A model generated the notes under the pieces. It had not been told where the DNA came from. It was given only the letters and a program-made list of their open reading frames with translations, and made no database searches. Shown here piece after piece: positions 20,068 to 31,789 of a stretch of DNA of 43,494 nt. This DNA comes from Bremia lactucae. Lineage: Eukaryota; Oomycota; Peronosporomycetes; Peronosporales; Peronosporaceae. The position numbers and the translations under genes were made by a program. How positions within the stretch are numbered: the first letter of the stretch is position 1; every line of letters starts with the position of its first letter. Location of the stretch: NCBI RefSeq assembly GCF_004359215.1, contig NC_090628.1, positions 1,250,555 through 1,294,048 on the forward strand, read 5' to 3'.

Positions 20068-21009
20068 CGGACCCCTTTAAGCTCTACAAATTATTGTGAT
20101 TCATCGAGCCGTCACCTTTGTAACTCTATAGAAATAAATGGCTCTTTTGAGTCTATGAGTCTTCCTCTGACTTTAGGAGCGAGGCAGCTCCGTTTCATTG
20201 GCCACGCGTATATTTGGCTTGTTGAAAATTTTGGAATCTCGATACAGCGCTGCGCTGCGCTAGCATTACGAAAACGTAAGCTAAGTTGACAGTCTTCGCA
20301 AATTAGTGCATGTAGGTCTTGAAGAATCTATTATTTCTGATGCAATTAACAGAAACCAATTTGCAGCATTAATCCATTCTAGCTGTGCGTGAGGACCGGC
20401 CCATTACGGTAAAAATCGGAAGGCTACGTTACTTTTACACGCTTCGACGAATTTCATAAGGCAAGGTTAGCACGACAGAAGCAAGAAAGTAGGCCAGAAA
20501 AGCTACTATTAGACGGGTGAAATCTATAAGGGCCCTATTTAATTTGCCAAATCATTCAATGAGCTATTCAATGTAATACTTCCAGTAATATTCTATAAAA
20601 AATTAAGTTGGTTTTATATATATCTTGATTTTTTACCTCACATGTGAACTTTTTTAAATGCAAATAAAAGAGAGGATTATCATATCGTAAGGCATTAATT
20701 ATTCGAGTTATTATGAGTACATCAACGTGAATTTTTTATCTGACGGATCGAGGTTCTGGCAACAGCGTGTCAAGTTACAATACATCTGTTAACAATTGTG
20801 CATCGTACCTCGTACTGAAGGCGTAACAGACGGAACTGCAGCTAGCAGTGTGTATTCAAGAAGCGGCGCTTAATTGTTGCCGCTAAATAAAACGACTGTG
20901 GCATTATATGCTCGATGCAGCTTCATCATGCACGTGCGAGCGCAATAAATAGATATTCACTTCTTAAAGTACTTTCTAGCATTCGAATAGCCGCATATTG
21001 TGACTTCAT
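20068..21009. other. AT-rich spacer between two LTR copies
   Basis: There is no open frame longer than 60 codons with recognisable content, and no tRNA or repeat unit seen. It separates the solo LTR from the 3' LTR of the next element. Confidence 0.4.
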
Positions 21010-21532
21010 TGAACGGAGCACCTTTCGCTAGGACTGATAACAATTCTAGCGAACCTAAACTGATAACAGTGATGGTGGGTGCCTCGTTTGCTTTGAAGCC
21101 AAGTATTTTTCACATGCAGAAGAGTGTTACAAGGAGCTTAGAAGCCTTCGCTAAGCTCTCTAGATACTATAGGTCGATATTAAGGCTTTTGAATAGAGAA
21201 AATAAGATTCAATGAATAAATTAAGTTCCTACGTAACTATATTCTATTCACTACTGAACTTATTATATTACTAACTATGTATGGCGCCTACTTGCGCACC
21301 GCACAATCGTGTCTTGTAACGATTGGCGGGTTTAATTAATTCTTGATTCAACCAATTAACAGAACTATTGTCTTGTTGCCTTTATGTGACCAAATTTAAT
21401 AATATTGGACTAGTGAGTCAAAAATAATGAAGGATAATAATCTTGCTATTCTTGACTTTTCCTCGTGTAAGAATTAGTGTTTATTACTCCTCTTATAGAA
21501 CATTTATTTATGCAATGGGACACCCCGTTACA
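21010..21532 (-). mobile_element. Gypsy LTR, family 2, 3' LTR of the nested element
   Basis: About 523 bp, same family as copies 1 and 2. On the minus strand it begins TGTAACGGGGTGTCCCATTG and is preceded directly by the purine tract TTGGTGGGGGGG (21544-21533). That is the expected order of polypurine tract and 3' LTR, so the element body lies to the right, up to about 32.5 kb. The matching 5' LTR was not found, because the right end is truncated. Confidence 0.87.
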
Positions 21533-21544
21533 CCCCCCCACCAA
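21533..21544 (-). other. Polypurine tract
   Basis: The minus-strand sequence TTGGTGGGGGGG directly abuts the LTR start TGTAACGGGG. This is the primer site for plus-strand DNA synthesis and fixes the orientation of the element. Confidence 0.75.
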
Positions 21545-21659
21545 CAGTCACAATATTGACTGATGTAGGGCAACATAGAGTAGTTTTGTATCTCCCTTCG
21601 AAAATTTTACTTGTTAATTTTATTTTAAATTCCAACTTATTTTATTTGCGCATGGAATC

Positions 21660-23271
21660 GGAACTCGTGCACGTAGCCTGTGAGGCCTCAAAGCTGGCAG
21701 CTACACGACTAAATTAATTTGCTAGTGATGCTAACGTTTCAATAGACGCTCTAGGGTCTGCTGTGGGGAGATTATCACCTCCTACTCCATTTGGAGCTGA
21801 CTGGTACGAGTCGGTGTCATCTTCCGACTCGGTGACCACTGTTAGGGCGTCCGATTTGTTCGAGGTCACGTCCTTAAAAAACTAAGCGTTCTGAGTGACA
21901 ACCCAAGAGGTAATGGCGACATTATTTATCTCGTCAGACCCATTTCGTGTGGAGTCATCTTGTGATGACTCCATGGACGACTATAACTCTGGCGATGCCA
22001 CCAGGAACGGAGTGATCGTAAAGGTCCTTTCGATAAGAATGCTACTGATGGTGCTAGCGTACATCGTAAGAGAGAAGTGATCTGAGCGTATCATTAGCTT
22101 CAATGCTAACAGAAACCAACGGGAGAGGGGCCGCAACGTGTTGCGGTTTGCTCCCGAAAACAAACCTTGGTTGCCCTCTATGAAAAACCTGATTAAACTA
22201 TACAAAATTCGGTTGTTTGACTCATCCAGGCTTTACAAGCCTGGTGAGGACGAAACGGAATTGTCTTTTCCAGTATCGATGATACTTGCAAAGGAAATAA
22301 CTCCTTCGTTTCGAGCTTGGGAAGCATTCGTTCAAAATGTTCAAAGCATAGGCAACGAGGCCTGGCTTGACAGACTGCATACATTCCTTGACCGATAAAT
22401 ACGGCAAATTGTAGTCGTTGCACGCTACAAGCTACACCGTTTGTCCGGCGAGGCAGGCTTGCCATTCCGCTCGTGGGGGACTCATGTCCCTGCTGCTTCA
22501 AGGGTGCAGTCCATGCTCCTAAGAGGCTTATCCCCTTAAAGACCCTCATTGGAGGACGCGCATCTGTTTTATATTGCGAGAAGGGATTGAGAGTCTACAA
22601 TCCTTTAACGAGCGCGGGAAGCGCTCGTTCTCTAATGGACCCCCTGAAGAGAATGGGTCTCACCGTATTGTCGAACTAGACCCGGGACATCAATTCCTAG
22701 TTGAGAACAATTTCCCAGCTATCATGCGAGGGCGGATACTCTCGCCAACGAACAAAATAATTTGTTCGCCACCCCTTTCTGGACGAGATTAACCGTTCAA
22801 ACCTCCTTCTACCTCGCGAATCCGTCATAGAATTTCGAGGGGGGGGCGATAAATCGGGTTTGCCTCATACGTGAGACCTGAGTTATCATAAAGACTTGGA
22901 TCACGTTCTCCGCTTTCTACGGGAGGACGTTGATCATGAACGTTCGCGTCGTCGCTAACTTGCGACGACTGTCGACAATTTATGTCTTGAAGTGCTAAGA
23001 AACCGTGCTCAAGTTTGCCGATTAACTGTCAAACGAACGAACGCATCAGTCACTTCAAGATGAGCTGGTGACAGCTGATCAAGAGATTTTATCCTTGAAA
23101 GATAAAATAAAACGTCTGGTTCATAAGAACCAGACTCTGTCCCGAGATCACCAGCTTTTAATTCGAGGCCATCATTTTTTGGGAGATGCCTTGGCACCGT
23201 GCCGGTTTCATTCGGCACTGGATGAGCCTCGTATTGATGGTACGGGAGGAGACGTCAGACGAAATACGTAG
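21660..23271 (+). other. Antisense ORF region between integrase and 3' LTR
   Basis: Reading on the plus strand, against the element, a broken but coding-like path runs as follows. An acidic Ser-rich start at about 21760-21870 (SVSSSDSVTTV) is followed by 21895-22080, then 22138-22398 with AWEAFVQNVQSIGNEAWLDR. KYKLHRLSGEAGLP-like residues follow to about 22480, then 22574-22680, DHERSRRR at about 22930, and a coiled coil (DQEILSLKDKIKRLVHKNQT) at 23068-23271. Stops and frameshifts interrupt it. It ends overlapping the integrase C-terminus, tail to tail. Blocks with the same residues occur at 12059-12819. A degraded chromodomain may lie antisense to its middle, but I am unsure of that. Confidence 0.55.
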
Positions 23272-24998
23272 GCAGCTCGATCGAGCACGCATTGCCTTGG
23301 CGGTGCAGTACAGAATGGGTTGATATACCTGGGCAAGGATTTATTACTGCCCACATTCGTCATTACATGTTTGGGTAGATTTACCCTAGACATTAAGACT
23401 AGATCATTAACTGAAAGAAAGTTAACTTTTCCATTTTTGTCAGAGTTCCATTTCTGTTGTTCCATCTCATCAGCGATGGAACGATGGAATCCTGCACGAA
23501 ACGGACCAATGTTCTCGATCCAGCACGAATTCTGACTCGGTTTTGTTTTAGTAATAGTGAACCTAGTGCGCACTGCGGATATATCATGCTCCTATCCAGT
23601 GAGAGCAATCATTGTTCTCAGAAATATCACTGTTTTCGGTGCTTAGTATATCAGCATCGTAAGTTGCAAAGTCAGCAATAGCCTTATCGCTCTTTACTAT
23701 GTTTGTCCTCGTCAATGTTGATTGCATCAATATTGGTATCCTTAATATTGACTGTTGGGTCAACGCGTGATGAGCAAAAGCCAGATTGTTCCTTGCTCGA
23801 GCGGTCCTCCCCTTGAATAAGTATCACTTTCAAGCCAGGTGAGTATTCGTGGATGACGAAAGCCATTCACGAAAAGCGGTGTATGCTTGGTGATGCTTGC
23901 GCCGAATTGTTGATGGCAAATTCTGCCATCGGCAAGGATTCGCTTCAGCTCGTAATAGAGTGGACGTGTCCGCGAAGAATTTCTTTGAGGATAAGATTTG
24001 AACGTTCTGTCTGGCTATCTATTTCCGGACGGTCAGACGTTGACATTTTAACTGTTTCAAGAGATTGAAATACAGATTGCCAAAACTCCGCCGTGAAATG
24101 AGGGTCTCGATCTGAAACAAGTTCACAGGGTGACCCATTGAGTCAAATATCGTGATAATAAAGGCAGAGCACAGCCTTCGGCTGTGATCCACTCCGGGAA
24201 AGCAGCAAGATGGACCATCTTGCTGAACCGACGACAACCACAAAGATGCCGTTATTCTTGTGATCGGCTTCGGAAAATACGAAGACGAAGGACATCGTTC
24301 GGACTACCAACACTTCGCATGAGGAGGCAGAGATTGTAACGGAGCACGCTATGAAGCACTGGGCTTCACCAACTTTGCAAGCACGTATTTACTTGCGGAC
24401 GAACTCATACTGGCGTGGTCAGCAGAAGTTGCGTCCTATTGTGAGATTAGCTTTCTCACGTCCACAATTTTCATCTATCAATGCATCGTGACACTCATAC
24501 AGGATGCTAAAACGCAAATCATTATGCGTGGGGATGTTGTGTCGCCAGCAGTGGCTGTGTAATACAGTAAGCCGAAATCGATCTGTTGAAGATCGATATC
24601 AGAAGAAGTTGCGACCTATCGTGGGATTAGTTTTCTCACGTCCACAATTTTCATCGATTAATGCATCGTGACACTCATACAGGATGCTAAAACGCAAATC
24701 ATTATGCGTGGGGATGTTGTGTCGCCAGCAGTGGCTCTGTAATACAGAAAACCGAAATCGATCTGTTGAGGATCGATACATTTTCGACAATTTTTTTTCG
24801 GCTTGTTGTGATGGATTTCTGAGGTGGTCTATCAAACCTTTAAGAGCCTTATCGTATATAAGTTTTTCAAACTTCGTCGTATGCTCATTGTTGCAACAAT
24901 GGTCGTATGCTCATTGGTGATTGTTGCAACAGATAGCTTATTCTCACCGTTGCATTGCGCAGCCAGCTCAAATTTCGACCGGAGCAAAGAGCATCAGC
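23208..24998 (-). pseudogene. Gypsy integrase of the nested element
   Basis: The minus strand, right to left, has the HHCC zinc region near 24.4-24.8 kb (NDLRFSILYECHDALIDENC). The core lies near 24.0-24.3 kb, with MSTSDRPEIDSQTERS corresponding to STSDHPETDGQTERV of the copy at 1-700. The SH3-like C-terminal domain is at 23573-23208 (EQQKWNSDK, VNDLVLMSRVNLPKHVMTNV, KSLPRYINPF). Several frameshifts are present. The zinc region is duplicated in tandem (24421-24780). The RNase H and RT parts lie beyond the Copia insertion, at 29765-30912. Confidence 0.87.
24421..24780. repeat. Tandem duplication, 180-bp unit
   Basis: 24421-24600 and 24601-24780 align base for base at an offset of exactly 180, with only scattered differences (for example TCTATCAATG against TCGATTAATG). 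The unit covers the integrase zinc-binding segment and is 60 codons long, so by itself it does not shift the frame. Confidence 0.93.
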
Positions 24999-25009
24999 GA
25001 CGACGTTAA

Positions 25010-25217
25010 TGTTGGAAGATGATTTTTATGTGGCTTATATGACAGTGGAGGAGTTTCGGTCATCGGTGACTGTTCGCGGCTACGACGTCAGTGAATCGAC
25101 CGCGCTGTGATTAAAGTAAACCTATGTAGGAAGGTATAGGAATACAAAAAAGAAATCAGAAGCAGCTTCAAATTTAAACTCAAAGAAAGAGGTCGTTTTT
25201 TTACACAGGAATCTTTA
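25010..25217 (+). mobile_element. Copia 5' LTR
   Basis: TGTTGGAAGATGATTTTTATGTGGC through ACACAGGAATCTTTA matches 29560-29764 with moderate divergence. The exact right end is uncertain by a few bases. TTGGTTATGAGCCC follows immediately, fitting a primer-binding site. The short length (about 205 bp) is typical of Copia elements. Confidence 0.87.
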
Positions 25218-25218
25218 T

Positions 25219-25231
25219 TGGTTATGAGCCC
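25219..25231 (+). other. Copia primer-binding site
   Basis: TGGTTATGAGCCC lies one or two bases after the LTR. It resembles the initiator-Met tRNA complement (TGGTATCAGAGC-like) used by many Copia elements. The tRNA assignment is inference. Confidence 0.5.
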
Positions 25232-25239
25232 AAAAACGC

Positions 25240-28200
25240 TTGTAGTCCCTGTGCGCAATGAAGGCGCGCCTGTGACACCGGACGACCGCAATCAGGTCGC
25301 CATGTCACCATCTACCGAGTCTGTAGAGGCAGGCATGCGTGAGGTGGTCGATTAAACCAGCAATGTGAATCTCAAGATCCTCGAAGTAATGACCGCCATG
25401 CAAGATCGCATGGCTCGTCTCGGGCTTTCGCAGCTTAAGCGAGAGGAGGAACAGCGCATGAAAGGAGCTCAAGATATTGTGTTTTCCAGTCAGCATTTGG
25501 AAGAAGTTTTGGTTCGTCACGAATGGTGGTGAATCCACTCCTTCACAGGCCTTCACCATAGTGAGAGCAAATTTGCCGAGAGCTCCGCAGTTCCAGAGCT
25601 CTATGTATCGACAGTATAAAGAGCCACCGAATTTGCCTCCTGATTACGTTCCACAACATGTGGGTGGTATTGGAGTCCCTGACACTCGCCAGAGGAAACT
25701 ATCAATTCGTCCCTTCTATGGAGAAGAGTTATACGAAGGATAAAGATCCGGTTTTCTTGATTGGGGTCATCGCTTCGTCATGCAGCTTGTGCTGGCCCAG
25801 ATGGTATGTGGATTTAATTGGTATGAAGAAGTAAAGGCTACTTTACTTGGACATTACCTACGTAATATTCCGGAGCGGTAATACTATAAGCAGCTTGAGA
25901 CTTGGTGACAATAGCAACCTACTCTGTATACTCTGCAGTATGTGACGGAATGCTTGCACCAAACGTTCCGGACGACAATTACCCAAGCTCAAGCCAACAC
26001 GCTTTTAACTGCAAGGAAAGACCCGAAGAGGTCTTGGTTTGAACACTATTTGTACCTCATCGCAGTGAGCGACGCGACTGGAGTTGCAGAAGCGCTGGTA
26101 TTTGAAAACATTGTGCAATACGTTTCTACGGATTTGCGTCACGTACTAATGGCTAAGTACGATAATAATCGTATGTATTATTTAAGACACGCGGAGAAGC
26201 TGGCACACTTTGCCCAAGCAATTGGACGTGCGATGCACAAAGACTACTGGAAAGGATGTCGTACTGCATGTAGCGGGATCAAGGCCAAGAACAGATACTA
26301 GGACTTGTTACAGTTGCAACAAGGTTGGTCACATTGCGACAGATTGTCGTGGAAAGAAGAACACGAACAAAGATAACGAAAATGGTCGTGAAGTTAACAT
26401 GATTCTTGCTGTAGTCGAGGATTCAACGCTCAAAATCATTCGATATCGAACAGTGGTTCCAGTCGTCATCTTGTGAGTGACGAGCGCATGCTGAAAGAAT
26501 CATGTGATTGTGAAAGTGAATGCATGCTTCCAGATGGTCAAACGCTTCGTGTCACTAAAGTTGGTACAGTCTTACTTCAAGTGCATGTTGCTGGTAAGTC
26601 CAGTATAATTCGACTGACTGATGTCCATCTCGCACCATTAATTACGAGGAACATAAAGTCGTATGGGAAGCTGGAGGAAAAGGGTTTAAGCCTTACGTAC
26701 GTGGATGGTGTTCGGTCTTTGGTGCAGGCCAAGACTGGTATCGTGGTATTAAATGTTCAGATGAACAATTACGTACCGATGGTAAAAGCTGAGCCAGAAC
26801 GTTCACTCATGGCGCCGTGCAATTTATTATGTTGATTATAAATGAAGAAGCCGATGCCAAAGTTGATTTGGATGCGCTAGTTGACACTTTGATGAATTTT
26901 CATCGACTTATGACACATTTGTCTTACGTCACTATCGAACGTATTGCAAAAGACCCAAGATCGGGATCACAGTTGAGCGACAAGATTCGCGTGAATTGTT
27001 TGACTTGTGCGCAAGAAAAACAAACAAATTCTCCAATTGAAAGGATAGGAGGGGTGATATGCAGCGATTTGAAGGGTCCGATGACGCCGAAGGATCGTCT
27101 GGGTAATTGGTAACTGATTAACGTTGTTGATCCTTAGTCAAATTATTGCCGCGTGCTTTTAAGCCGAGACCAAGGACGCTGCAGCCAAGAAATTATAAAA
27201 ATTCACATTCTGCATACCGATAGAGGCGGTGGATATCAGAACGTTAATTTATTTTGCAAGAGAACTGGGGTCGCGCGTCAAGTGTCTGAAGTTAGAAATC
27301 AAGCGTCAAATGGAAAGGCAGTGCGCATGCATAGGGCCATCTTGAGCATGGCAAGGTGTATGATATCTGTCTGCGGGCTACCTCTGTATTTCTGGGGACA
27401 TGCCGTGGAGCTCGCTGCATACATACTCAATTAGAGCCCGAGATGCTCCAACCAAAATAGGGCATCATCTATCGAAGTTGACATAAAAAGTTCATGATTT
27501 TAGCTCTATCGTGGCAATTGTATCGATATGCACAGTTTACTGGGACCCACGCAAAAAATCTCATCAGCGACGAGCACGAGTCGGAGTGATTGTTGGCAAG
27601 AGTAACGAGGTGAAAGGATATCGTGCGTTTTGAAGCAAGAGAAAGTGGTCATTGTCACTCGGCATGTAAAAAAATATCGAGACATTGACTGATGCACAGA
27701 ATTCACATATTTAGCGTAAAATTAGTGTCGAGAATGGCGATGACATAGAGACGTTAGAAGGAGATGAAGCAACGAGTGCTTCGTCAGAGATTGCTGCGCA
27801 AACACTACTCGAAACAAAACTCAGAAGAAGAGGAACAAGGCCTGGCAGAGATCGAGGTATGAAACGCGCTCGAGAGCAAGCTTTTCGCTGGATGACGATC
27901 ATCGGAAGGAGGTTATCACGACGGAAGTGAATCACATCACTGAATGCGATCCATTAAATTATGGCGAGGCTATAAGAAGCCAAAAGTCGGATGAATGAGT
28001 TAAAGCTATGGACGAAGAGCTGTCTGTGTTAAGCCGACTTGGCGTTCTTGAAGTCATTAAATATCCTAAGGACATATATGCCCTGCACAGTAAATGGGTA
28101 TTTAAGACGAAGACTGACGCACAACGTAAAATTGAGCGTTTTAAGGCCCGACTTGTTCGTGGAAACGCGCAAAAATTCAGGGTTGATTTCTTTTTATCAT

Positions 28201-29540
28201 TCGCTGCAGTCCTGGATACAAAACCTTTTTGGTTTAATCGTCCATTTGGAAATTTCCTGCTCATCATGGCGTTGTATAAATGCATATGCGCAAGCTGACA
28301 AGGAAAGCGGATTGGACATATACCTGAGTGTGCCAGGCGGAATTGTTTTCACGGATGAAGAGCTCAAACAATTTGAAGCCAAGCGACGAACCTGTGCAAA
28401 AGTTGAAGAAGAATCTGTATGGTTTAAAATAGGCTAGGCGTTTGGGGAGACAACTTCTTCACGACAAGCTCACTGAAGCTGGGTTTTCGCGATGCATTAC
28501 TGATGTGTGGCTTTACCACAAAGTACACAATATCTGTTGGTGTTTACGTCGATGACCTCTTAGTAACATCGACTCGTGCTAATCTGATTGAGGAGTTTGT
28601 TTTTTCAAGGTCTTTCATCGCTGTCGACCAAGCAGCTTGGACGCGTCAGCAAATTTTTCACCAGTATGCGCATTGTAACGATGGAAAATGGAGGGTATTT
28701 ATAGATCAACAAGAGCCGATTAACGAGATATTGTAAGTGCAAATATGGAACTGATTAAAGCTATAAGCACACAAATTGGTGACGATTGGTACGACTTATC
28801 TCATGGACGTGAAGATCTGCTACCGGTATACACGAGTGAAGGTCAGCCAACTATGAAGAGTTTGCAGTCTCTTGTGGGCAGCACACTGTGGGTGGCACGT
28901 TGTACACGACCAGATATTGCTTTCTCTGCTCATAATGCAACAAGACAAAAAAAACACAACAACCAACTGTACGCGACTGGAATTTAGCAAAATGCATTCT
29001 ACGTAACCTTAAAGGAACTCAAGCGCTCAAGATGCACATGTCCACCGATCATCCTGATGGAAGTCCCTTGAGACTGTTATCGTATAGCGGCGCTATTTTG
29101 CAGCAAAAAAAACAATCCGATCGGAAGTCGTTGACAGGTGCAATCACGATGTTAAATGGAATGATCATTACCTGGACTTGCAAAAAACAAGGTGGCGTTT
29201 CATTGTCGACAATGGAGCAAAATTTGTCGCCACTTTGGATGCAGCTCGTGAGCAACTTGGAGTCCGGGAATAGCTGCAGGAGTTGGACCTCGTAATCTTG
29301 ACCCCCATATAAATGATGGTTGACAATCAGGCTGCCATCAAGCACTTGTAGGGGGAGTCATCACCTGCAAAAGCAGTACATATTGACATAAGTGTCACAT
29401 TTGTGTGGGGTCAAGCGAGACGTGGTATAATAGCTCCACAATACGTACCTTCGGACAAGATGGTTGCTGACGTGTTGACAAAGGCGCTGGATTCGCACAA
29501 GCTTGACAGTCTGCGCGCTCTTGTGAACCTGCATTAACCA
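25240..29540 (+). pseudogene. Copia gag-pol polyprotein, decayed
   Basis: In order on the plus strand: gag at 25300-26300 (KDPKRSWFEHYLYLIAVSD). CCHC knuckle CYSCNKVGHIATDC at 26306-26347. Protease near 26445-26500 (SNSGSSRHLVSDERML), where the catalytic Asp of DSG reads Asn. Pre-integrase and integrase at 26817-27434 (NFHRLMTHLSY, CLTCAQEKQTNS, GGVICSDLKGPMTPKDRLGN, HTDRGGGYQN, ASNGKAVRMHR); the usual Glu in NGKAERMHR is Val. RT at about 27960-28740 (HSKWVFKTKTDA, VGVYVDDLLVTST, with the YVDD box intact). RNase H at 28745-29300 (SLVGSTLWVARCTRPDIAFS, SDRKSLTGAITMLNGM). At least ten frame interruptions separate these. Domain order PR-INT-RT-RH confirms Ty1/Copia. Confidence 0.93.
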
Positions 29541-29550
29541 CAGCATGGCC

Positions 29551-29559
29551 GAGAAGGAG
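29551..29559 (+). other. Copia polypurine tract
   Basis: The purine run GAGAAGGAG directly precedes the 3' LTR start TGTTGGGAG, in the expected position. Confidence 0.65.
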
Positions 29560-29764
29560 TGTTGGGAGATGGTATCTATGTGGCTTACAGACAGTGATGG
29601 AGTTTCAGCGATGGGCGACTATTCGCGGCTTCGATGTCAGTGAAACGACAGCGCTGTGGTTAATGTGAACAATATGTGGGGAGGTATAGGAACAGATATA
29701 AAAATGAGTAGCAGTTTCACATTTACAGTTAAAGAAAGAGAATGGTTTTACACAGGAATCTTTA
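29560..29764 (+). mobile_element. Copia 3' LTR
   Basis: It matches the 5' LTR at 25010-25217 (TGTTGGGAGATGGTATCTATGTGGC to ACACAGGAATCTTTA). The host sequence on the two sides joins up as one Gypsy RNase H region. GTTAA before the 5' LTR and TTTAA at 29761-29765 could be a diverged 5-bp target duplication. Confidence 0.87.
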
Positions 29765-30912
29765 AAGTTTATTCCTCCTGGTTTATACTCCACGAAGTAT
29801 TTATACTCCGCGAAGAAAGACAACCATCTCGTCATTCTCTGCGAAAGGTGTGGGCTTTTAACGACCGTACGTTAAGACGCGTGATCCGTATATACAATGA
29901 ACAGTCTATCTTCCAAAAGATAGATCCTAAACTGAATACTTCCATTTAACTGGTTGAACTTGACGTAAATGACACAGACGGCGCGCTCTGCGCCGTCTGT
30001 GTCATATTGCAATTGCGCAAAGCCGATTGCAAAATCGCCGGCGTCACAGCCAACATGAAATGATCTGCCTTGGTCTGCAATCGCCAGGATTGACGATTCA
30101 TCAAGCTTTGCTGGATGCCCTCAAAAGGAACGCTGACAATCAGCGTTCCATGACCGCTTTACATTTCTCTTCAACAAAGAAGAAAGATGTACTGTCATTT
30201 TGACATAATTGCGGGAGTACTTGCGTAAGTACGCCGCTAAGCCGAGGGGCTTTCGAAGTACCTTTACCTCGACTAGCACAGGCCAATCAGTGATCGCCTT
30301 GATTTTTTTCCGGATCAGGGCGCACACCGTGTTTACTACGATGCACCCACGAAGTGGCATTTCGCTTGCAGCGAATATAGACTTCTTGAGACTTGCATAC
30401 ACCTTATGCTTACGCATATCTGTAAGAGCCTTTCGGACATGGGTACGATGTACTTTAACATCCGACTTTCCGTTAATGGTTCTGCTATGAACGAAGACGT
30501 CATCAGAATGACTCGGTGCGAAATCCCGCACGGATCTCAACACATCTGTTGTAAAGCATTCCTCTTAAGGGGCTAATTGCTGTGCACGGGATATGCTGTT
30601 CACGCATAAGGATCTGATAAATACCATCCATCAGATCCATTGACGACAAAATAGTACTCTTTGACCTACCATCAATGATTACGTCTTTTCGTGGTATCGG
30701 CGTTTGGGCCGGTACCGTTGCAGCGTTCAATGCATGCACAATCCTCCATCCTTTGTTGCTTTACGCACACAGAAGGTCGGAGAGCTATGTGGGGAAGTTG
30801 ACTCCCTCACATGGCCCACTGCTAAGCGATCGGCATAGAATTTATCAAACGCCAATATTTGTCCACGAGGGAATGACCACTGTTTCATGACACAGTATTT
30901 TGAACCTGGCAT
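29765..30912 (-). pseudogene. Gypsy RT and RNase H of the nested element
   Basis: The minus strand, from the right: RT fingers at 30912-30727 (GSKYCVMKQWSFPRGQILAF, SPHSSPTFCVRKAT), then NAATVPAQTPIPRKDVIIDG and LSSMDLMDGIYQILMREQH. The palm at 30543-30400 (LRSVRDFAPSHSDDVFVHSR) reads SHSDD where active copies have a Tyr. Connection and thumb follow (KIKAITDWPVLVEVKVLRK, LGLAAYLRKYSRNYVKMTVH). RNase H remnants end at WLSFFAEYKYFVEYKPGG, next to the Copia LTR. A segment between LRGM and the palm is deleted. Same family as the pol at 1-1600. Confidence 0.92.
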
Positions 30913-31126
30913 TAGTTCTATTTGTGTCGAAAGCCTTTATCCTTAGGCAACTCGCACGGTACGGAATCAGGAAATACATCTTTTAATTCGATCAAATCCT
31001 TATAAAATGGATTTGTCTTCAAAGGTTCTCAACATTGAGACGTACAACGTTTCAACCGAGTCTTTTCATCGAGGACACTTTCGTCCATCGATGAGATGCT
31101 GAGAACCTGTTTGTTTTCAGGAAATA

Positions 31127-31594
31127 CTATTGATGACCTAATATCGGCCACGTACTTGTCATCTTGACAAGTACGCAGATCTCCTTGACTTTGCAACTAC
31201 GCGGATCACGCAAGAACCGTTTAGGTTTGAGCGTTGGCAATTGAGTTATCTCCAAAATTAACTTCGGAGGAGGTATCAGATCTAGTGTATAAGTGCCTAC
31301 ACTTGATCCATTTTTTACTAAGGCATTTAATGTATCAGTTTCCTCTTTAAAACTTATTTTCAAAGGTACCTGGTAACCTTTGACCACAGGTCTACGGGGA
31401 CTTATTCCCACATAATCTATTTGTAAGGTATCCTCCCTAACTGCCTCTAGCTGTGGTTGCGCCACAGCAAGATCCTCATCGATTGACTCTCCAGTCGATC
31501 TAGGACTTTCGCTTTCATAAACAGACGTATCAACTTTTATTGGATGTTGCTTTCTAGGCAAGCATCCTCGTTTCGTACCACTCAACTTTTCCAA
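31127..31594 (-). pseudogene. Gypsy protease-RT linker
   Basis: This 155-aa frame includes SVGTYTLDLIPPPKLILEIT and PKRFLRDPRSCKVKEICVLV, aligned with 13841-13578. It lies upstream of the RT in the same orientation. The N-terminal half is rich in Glu and Ser and has no known domain. Confidence 0.8.
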
Positions 31595-31789
31595 GTAGCG
31601 CAGTCTTTACTTGTGCACAGCCGTCGGAAACTATGTCCACGTCACAATGGTGGACCTTCGACGCTGTCTGTACTTGTCACAGTGTGATGGTTAGGCACAC
31701 CGAGGTCTCTGCATTCGTAAATAGGGCCTAAGCACAAGTGGGGCTATCACACTCACTCGTAGTTTATCTACACGTTTGTAGACGCTCCA

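Noticed and set aside
24421..24780. CRISPR-like or satellite repeat
   Set aside because: Only two units, long and coding; it is a simple tandem duplication inside integrase.
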